NCBI GenBank assembly: GCA_918219625.1
Contig: CAKJXT010000078.1
Coordinates: forward strand, 1-17,852
From: Bacilli bacterium
GTDB taxonomy: Bacteria; Bacillota_I; Bacilli_A; RF39; UBA660
DNA: 17,852 bases
Direction of reading: 5' to 3'
The notes beneath the pieces were generated by a model that made no database searches, was not told the DNA's origin, and was given only the letters and a program-made list of their open reading frames with translations. Position numbers and translations under genes: made by a program. This document shows, one piece after another, positions 14,448 to 17,852 of this stretch; within the stretch, counting starts at the first letter, position 1; each line of letters starts with the position of its first letter.

Positions 14448-15560
14448 GTTTTTGTATTCACTTTCAATTATTTCTTTTGAGTTTTTAAATATAAGTGAGT
14501 ATACGCGTGTAGATCTATATTCTATATCTAACATTAAATTATTTTTTTCAAATTTACTTATTATTGGTATTGTTGTTTGTTTTTTGATTTTATTTAGGTA
14601 TTCTTTTCCAATTTTGTTAAATCCTAATATTCTTATATATTCTATATTTTCGCATTTTTTATTTTCTTCTTTTGTAAAGTCGCATAGTATGTGCAAAAGC
14701 ATTCTTTTTATTCTGTTGTATGTATATCTTTTTGTTTTTACTTTATTTATTAATTCTTCTAAATTATTTGATTCGTTTATATATTTTTCTATTCTATATT
14801 TTATATTATCTACAGTTTCATATTTTTCTAAATCATCTGTAGTCATTATTTTGTATTTTAGGTAATTGAAATAATTATCTATAAAAGCATTTTCATTTAT
14901 GTATTTTTTTGATGTTTCTGGAATATAGTCTTTCATGTCAATATTCTTTTTTATTGCTTCTCTTATTGCGGTTGCGCTTGATATTTGTTTTAATTCTTTT
15001 TCATGATAGTTATTTGTTCTTTTTATTGTTATTGGTTCAATTGAGGTTTTTTGTTTTATTATTTCTTTTATATAGCATAATCCTAAAATGTCATTTGGTG
15101 ATTTTATTTCTTTTTTTCCTAATTGTTTTAAGGCAAGTGATGTAGCTGTAGGGTAGTTTATTCCTTCATTTGTATATTCCTTTACAAGTTTGTCATAGTT
15201 TTCTTGAAGTTGTATTTTTGATAGTTTCGTTAATTCTTTTATGTCATTGCATTCACTACCAAATATTAATTTATCAACTTTCAAATTATTTAATATTTGA
15301 ATTGCTCCTCTTGCGAATACATCTGCTCCTTGTGTTGCGAATACAAATGGAAGTTCTATTACTATGTCTATATTGTTTTCAAGTGCTATTTTTGTTTTGT
15401 CCCATTTATTGATTAGACTTACATCTCCTCTTTGAGTAAAGTTTCCACTCATTACTAGTATTATTATTGAATCTTTATACATTTCTTTAATTTTTTTTAT
15501 ATGATATACATGTCCATTATGGAATGGATTGTATTCGCAGATTATTCCTATTGTAGTCAT
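14430..15560 (-). CDS. tmcAL: tRNA(Met) cytidine acetate ligase TmcAL
   Basis: TmcAL (formerly YlbM) uses ATP and acetate to make N4-acetylcytidine at the wobble position of elongator tRNA-Met. At 376 residues the length is normal. The N-terminal nucleotidyltransferase-like fold has GIICEYNPFHNGH at 5-17 with the HxGH motif (H14-H17). The SGNFTQRGDVSL and IELPFVFATQGAD segments follow, both strongly conserved in the family. The start at 15560 has GAGGTG a few bases upstream. It is divergent from yceD-rpmF, a neighbourhood (ylbM-ylbN-rpmF) also found in Bacillus. I see no convincing -35/-10 pair for it on the minus strand. Confidence 0.93.
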   Translation of the reverse strand: MTTIGIICEYNPFHNGHVYHIKKIKEMYKDSIIILVMSGNFTQRGDVSLINKWDKTKIALENNIDIVIELPFVFATQGADVFARGAIQILNNLKVDKLIFGSECNDIKELTKLSKIQLQENYDKLVKEYTNEGINYPTATSLALKQLGKKEIKSPNDILGLCYIKEIIKQKTSIEPITIKRTNNYHEKELKQISSATAIREAIKKNIDMKDYIPETSKKYINENAFIDNYFNYLKYKIMTTDDLEKYETVDNIKYRIEKYINESNNLEELINKVKTKRYTYNRIKRMLLHILCDFTKEENKKCENIEYIRILGFNKIGKEYLNKIKKQTTIPIISKFEKNNLMLDIEYRSTRVYSLIFKNSKEIIESEYKNKPIIK

Positions 15561-15596
15561 GTTTTCACCTCATGTAATATAATAACATATTTTTGC

Positions 15597-15625
15597 TTGA
15601 TTTTATTAAAAAAATTTTGTATAAT
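15597..15625 (+). promoter_or_regulatory. Promoter of yceD-rpmF
   Basis: TTGATT (15597-15602), 17-bp spacer, consensus TATAAT (15620-15625). Start near 15632, about 16 nt before the yceD ATG. Confidence 0.75.
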
Positions 15626-15647
15626 TGTTACTGCTTGGTGGTGAAAT

Positions 15648-16124
15648 ATGAATATTGATTTATTAAGACTAAAAAATAATGTTGATAAGATTATTGAAAT
15701 TGATGAAGATATTTCTTTTAAAGATTATGATTTTTCAGGAACTGATTTAATTGATTTAAAGGATGTTCATGTCAGTGGTAATCTTACGAAAGATAGTATG
15801 GATGATATTTGTTTGTATCTATCTGTTAGTGGTATTATGATTCTTCCATGTGCGATTACTTTAGAAGATGTGACTTACAATTTTAGTTTTAATATTGATG
15901 ATAAGCTTGAAAACATATTAAAAGAGCTAGAAATTGATAAAAAAATAGAAAATACTATTGATATTTTACCAATAATATGGGAAAATATATTAATGGAAAT
16001 TCCCATGAGAGTTGTTAGTCCGAATGCTAAATTAGACAGTCTTAAAGGAGATGGATGGCGTTTTGTGACTGATGAGGTCAAAAGTGTAAATCCAGAATTA
16101 GAAAAATTAAAAGATTTATTATAA
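15648..16124 (+). CDS. yceD: YceD-family (DUF177) protein
   Basis: YceD (YlbN in Bacillus) is linked to 23S rRNA accumulation and is almost always encoded directly before rpmF. This copy has 158 residues: a strand-rich N-terminal half (ISFKDYDFSGTDLIDLKD, then VHVSGNLTK), a central CAITLEDVTYNFSF region, and the conserved late block LPIIWENILMEIPMRVVSP. Many family members have extra Cys residues; only two are seen here. The SD is GGTGGTG about 5 nt upstream. The stop is 15 nt before the rpmF start, so they form an operon. The name rests largely on the rpmF pairing plus these blocks. Confidence 0.85.
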   Translation: MNIDLLRLKNNVDKIIEIDEDISFKDYDFSGTDLIDLKDVHVSGNLTKDSMDDICLYLSVSGIMILPCAITLEDVTYNFSFNIDDKLENILKELEIDKKIENTIDILPIIWENILMEIPMRVVSPNAKLDSLKGDGWRFVTDEVKSVNPELEKLKDLL

Positions 16125-16139
16125 GAAAGAGGTGTTAAT

Positions 16140-16328
16140 ATGGCTGTACCTTTTAGAAAAGTTAGTAAAACAAGAGGTAGAAAAAGAAGAACTCATTATA
16201 AAATTAGTGAAAATGCTACTGTAAATTGCCCAAAATGTGGATCTCCAGTTAGACCACATAGAGTATGTTCTGAATGTGGAACTTACAAAGGTAAAGAAGT
16301 AGTAAAAAAAGAAACAACTGAAGAGTAG
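16140..16328 (+). CDS. rpmF: 50S ribosomal protein L32
   Basis: L32 is a small zinc-ribbon protein of the large subunit. This copy has 62 residues: [19 protein letters not shown] at the start, then Cys30/Cys33 and Cys43/Cys46 forming a complete zinc site (the C+ form). The SD AGAGGTG is about 7 nt upstream. Codons are A-ending like hup, in keeping with high expression. It shares a transcript with yceD and ends in a terminator whose stem covers its last codons. Confidence 0.97.
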   Translation: MAVPFRKVSKTRGRKRRTHYKISENATVNCPKCGSPVRPHRVCSECGTYKGKEVVKKETTEE

Positions 16329-16350
16329 TTGTTTTTTTTTTGTTTTTTTT
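16312..16350 (+). terminator. Terminator of yceD-rpmF
   Basis: AAACAACT (16312-16319) pairs with AGTTGTTT (16327-16334), followed by two long T-runs separated by one G. It spans the rpmF stop. Confidence 0.85.
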
Positions 16351-16357
16351 TTATAAT
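16329..16357 (+). promoter_or_regulatory. Promoter of the prepilin-like gene, nested in the rpmF terminator
   Basis: TTGTTT (16329-16334), 17-bp spacer made almost wholly of T, TATAAT (16352-16357). The -35 lies in the right arm of the rpmF terminator stem. Start near 16364. Confidence 0.5.
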
Positions 16358-16380
16358 ATTTATAGAAAGTAGATGACTAT

Positions 16381-17700
16381 ATGAATAAGAAGGGTTTTAC
16401 TTTACTTGAGTTGTTGTGTGTTGTTACATTGATTGTACTTATTTCTCTTATTGTTATGCCTAATATTTTATCTGGTATTAATAAGAAAAAAGGTGAGATT
16501 AGTAGCGCTAATATGCAGTTGTTAGCTGGAGCTGCTGATGTTTATATTGAAAATCATCCTGAGAAGTATGTTAATAGTTTTGAAGCCAATGGCAGTATTT
16601 ATTGTATTCCTCTTGAAAATATAATAATTGATGGTATATTGGAAACTCCTTTTAAGGATGTAAATGGTAATGAGGTTGATTATACAGATGTAGTTAAAGC
16701 TACCTATAATGCACAATATAATGGATTTCAGTATGAGTTTATCAAAAAAAATGCGTGTACAGAGGTTATTCAAAATGTTAGTAGTCCTGACCTTGCAGAT
16801 AACATGATTCCTGTTATTTATGAGGATGGTCTTTGGAAAAAAGCTGATGTGGGTTCTAAATGGTATAATTATTCTGAGAAAAAATGGGCAAATGCAGTAT
16901 TAGTTCGTGAGTGGAAAGGTATAGAGTCTGGTTCTAAAAGCCGATATGATTATTTAGAGTCTTCTGCTGGAACTCCTATATTAGAATCTGATATTTTGGC
17001 TTATTTTGTGTGGATACCAAGGTTTAGATATAAGGTGTTTGGTTCTGTTGATCCTATTTCTATAGATATTGTTTTTGAAGGGATAGGTACGAGAAAGTCC
17101 TCAGATACAAGTGTAGGTAGATGGCTTACTCATCCAGCTTTTACATACAATAATAATGAATTGTCTGGAATATGGGTTGGTAAATACGAGCCTAGCAATG
17201 TTAATGATAATATTGTTGTGAAGTCTGGTTTGATACCTTGGACAAATATAGAATATAATGATGCATTTAATTTATCGATTTCTATGTCTAATGAATCAAA
17301 TATTTATGGGTTAAGAAATGTTTCTACTCATATGATCAAAAATAATGAGTGGAGTGCTGTTGCTTATTTAACACAGTCGATTTATGGATTAAATGATAAG
17401 GTTGATGTGAATTCTTCTTCTATTACTGGTGGAACTAAATCTACAACTGGTAATGTATATGGAATATATGATATGGCTGGTTTGTCTTCTGAATTTGTTA
17501 GTGTTGGTGATGAAAATGAAAATTCTATTGGATATTCTTTAATTGAAACAAATAGTTGGTATTATGATTTTAATAGTTTTATTGATTCTACAAATATATA
17601 TTTATTAAGAGGTGAAGAATCTATATTTAATTATATAAGTACTGATTCCTTTGGTAACAATATTTCATTTAGAACTGCATTGACTGTTAATGATTATTAA
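16381..17700 (+). CDS. Prepilin-type protein with large C-terminal FGE/lectin-like domain
   Basis: The 439-residue protein begins MNKKGFTLLELL, a classic type IV/II prepilin signal. Prepilin peptidase would cut after Gly5, leaving Phe as residue 1 and Glu10 as the +5 Glu. A hydrophobic helix runs to about 27 and continues as the pilin spine helix. From about 150 on, the protein is unlike a simple pilin. It has LAYFVWIPRFRYKV, THPAFTYNNNELSGIWVGKYEPS, NEWSAVAYLTQSIYG, GNVYGIYDMAGLSSEFV and a final RGEE...SFRTAL. That order recalls the formylglycine-enzyme-like C-type-lectin fold (W..VAYL, GNvyGiyDM, RG, FR), often a binding domain. The SD is weak (near AGTAGATGA). No assembly genes are nearby in the window. 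A surface adhesin or minor pilin role is inference. Confidence 0.75.
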   Translation: MNKKGFTLLELLCVVTLIVLISLIVMPNILSGINKKKGEISSANMQLLAGAADVYIENHPEKYVNSFEANGSIYCIPLENIIIDGILETPFKDVNGNEVDYTDVVKATYNAQYNGFQYEFIKKNACTEVIQNVSSPDLADNMIPVIYEDGLWKKADVGSKWYNYSEKKWANAVLVREWKGIESGSKSRYDYLESSAGTPILESDILAYFVWIPRFRYKVFGSVDPISIDIVFEGIGTRKSSDTSVGRWLTHPAFTYNNNELSGIWVGKYEPSNVNDNIVVKSGLIPWTNIEYNDAFNLSISMSNESNIYGLRNVSTHMIKNNEWSAVAYLTQSIYGLNDKVDVNSSSITGGTKSTTGNVYGIYDMAGLSSEFVSVGDENENSIGYSLIETNSWYYDFNSFIDSTNIYLLRGEESIFNYISTDSFGNNISFRTALTVNDY

Positions 17701-17765
17701 AAAAACAAATAATTTGAACTGCACCCCTTAGAGTAGACAATAATAAAAAAGCAGTTTGATAAAAG

Positions 17766-17774
17766 TGTTATAAT
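17766..17774 (+). promoter_or_regulatory. Extended -10 promoter of the IS transposase
   Basis: TGTTATAAT is a TGn extended consensus -10 (hexamer 17769-17774). No good -35 at 17 bp is seen. The start would be near 17781, inside the hairpin that follows. Confidence 0.45.
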
Positions 17775-17797
17775 ACACTTCCGAAAGGAGGTGTATT
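17772..17797 (+). promoter_or_regulatory. Hairpin masking the transposase Shine-Dalgarno in read-through RNA
   Basis: AATACACTTCC (17772-17782) pairs with GGAGGTGTATT (17787-17797) over 11 bp with one G-U, capped by a GAAA tetraloop. The right arm contains the SD GGAGG. A transcript starting near 17781 would lack most of the left arm. Confidence 0.65.
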
Positions 17798-17802
17798 TTA
17801 TT

Positions 17803-17852
17803 ATGGCTTCAAAAGGACAAAAATTTAATAAATATACAGAAGAAATTATTAA
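17803..17852 (+). CDS. IS3-type OrfA (transposase helix-turn-helix subunit), 5' fragment
   Basis: Only the first 16 residues are in the window: MASKGQKFNKYTEEII. This resembles the start of Gram-positive IS3 OrfA proteins ([ST]KKGQ.F.KY..E). The SD GGAGG lies 11 nt upstream, slightly long. In the family OrfA binds the terminal repeats and a downstream OrfB is made by -1 frameshifting; neither can be seen here. Confidence 0.6.
   Translation, partial: MASKGQKFNKYTEEII

Larger units (their letters stand above)
17715..17852 (+). mobile_element. IS3-family-like insertion sequence, left end (runs off window)
   Basis: From TGAACTGCACCCC (17715 on) the sequence resembles the CCCC...TAGACA terminal repeats of IS3-family elements. 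It starts with TG, as IS3 ends do. It is followed by a short leader and an ORF start resembling IS3 OrfA. The right end is outside the window, so the terminal inverted repeat and target duplication cannot be checked. The left end lies 14 bp after the prepilin stop codon. Confidence 0.65.

Noticed and set aside
14006..15412. Leu/Phe/Val-rich plus-strand ORFs resembling membrane proteins
   Set aside because: They are antisense shadows of the metallophosphoesterase and tmcAL genes; T-rich codons mimic membrane segments.
1..17852. Mycoplasma-type TGA=Trp recoding
   Set aside because: Considered because of the very low GC, but TGA serves as stop at dnaD, nth and recU, and TGG encodes the conserved Trp residues.
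1..17852. CRISPR array, tRNA or rRNA genes, prophage, defence-gene cluster
   Set aside because: No regularly spaced repeats, cloverleaf sequences, rRNA signatures or phage/defence proteins were seen.

Overview
The window is AT-rich (about 70% A+T by eye) and carries housekeeping genes of a spore-forming Bacillota. SpoIVA and a SpoVIF-like protein point to endospore formation. The pairs dnaD-nth and recU-ponA, the string tmcAL-yceD-rpmF, and the der...spoIVA-hup order match Bacillus-type chromosomes. The very low GC and protein style suggest an uncultured gut Bacilli lineage (Erysipelotrichia-like or near the Mollicutes branch); that placement is inference. The standard code applies: TGA ends dnaD, nth and recU, and TGG is used for Trp.

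Layout. 1-852: 3' part of clpB and its terminator. 871-1187: a compact transcript with its own promoter that encodes a 35-residue hydrophobic peptide. Its 5' and 3' ends can pair, and its Shine-Dalgarno (SD) sits in a hairpin. It is the most unusual element here. 1251-2948: der and spoVIF. 2995-3670: an unrecognised 217-residue protein. 3672-5635: spoIVA and hup. 5645-6740: cca. 6742-8030: dnaD-nth operon. 8029-10001: htpG under a perfect-spacing CIRCE operator, ending in a bidirectional terminator. 10000-13334 (minus): recU-ponA operon. 13400-13566: a small plus-strand ORF. 13557-15560 (minus): tmcAL, then a membrane-anchored metallophosphoesterase-like protein with altered catalytic motifs. 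15597-16350: yceD-rpmF. 16329-17700: a prepilin-like protein with a large C-terminal domain. 17715-17852: the left end of an IS3-like insertion sequence cut by the window edge.

How the genes relate. ClpB and HtpG are stress chaperones, and htpG appears to be under HrcA. Der, YceD and L32 serve the large ribosomal subunit; Cca and TmcAL act on tRNA. DnaD, Nth, RecU and HU serve DNA replication, repair and packaging. PonA builds peptidoglycan. SpoIVA and SpoVIF act in spore coat and late spore assembly. Nearly every unit ends in a short AT-rich hairpin plus T-run, so most are short independent transcripts. Several start codons were moved downstream of the longest possible ORF because the promoter -10 lies over the longer start.

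The plus strand is rich in T and G whatever the gene orientation. Plus-strand proteins therefore look Val/Gly/Asp-rich and minus-strand proteins Lys/Asn/Thr/Ile-rich, as expected from strong replication-linked skew with the plus strand probably leading.
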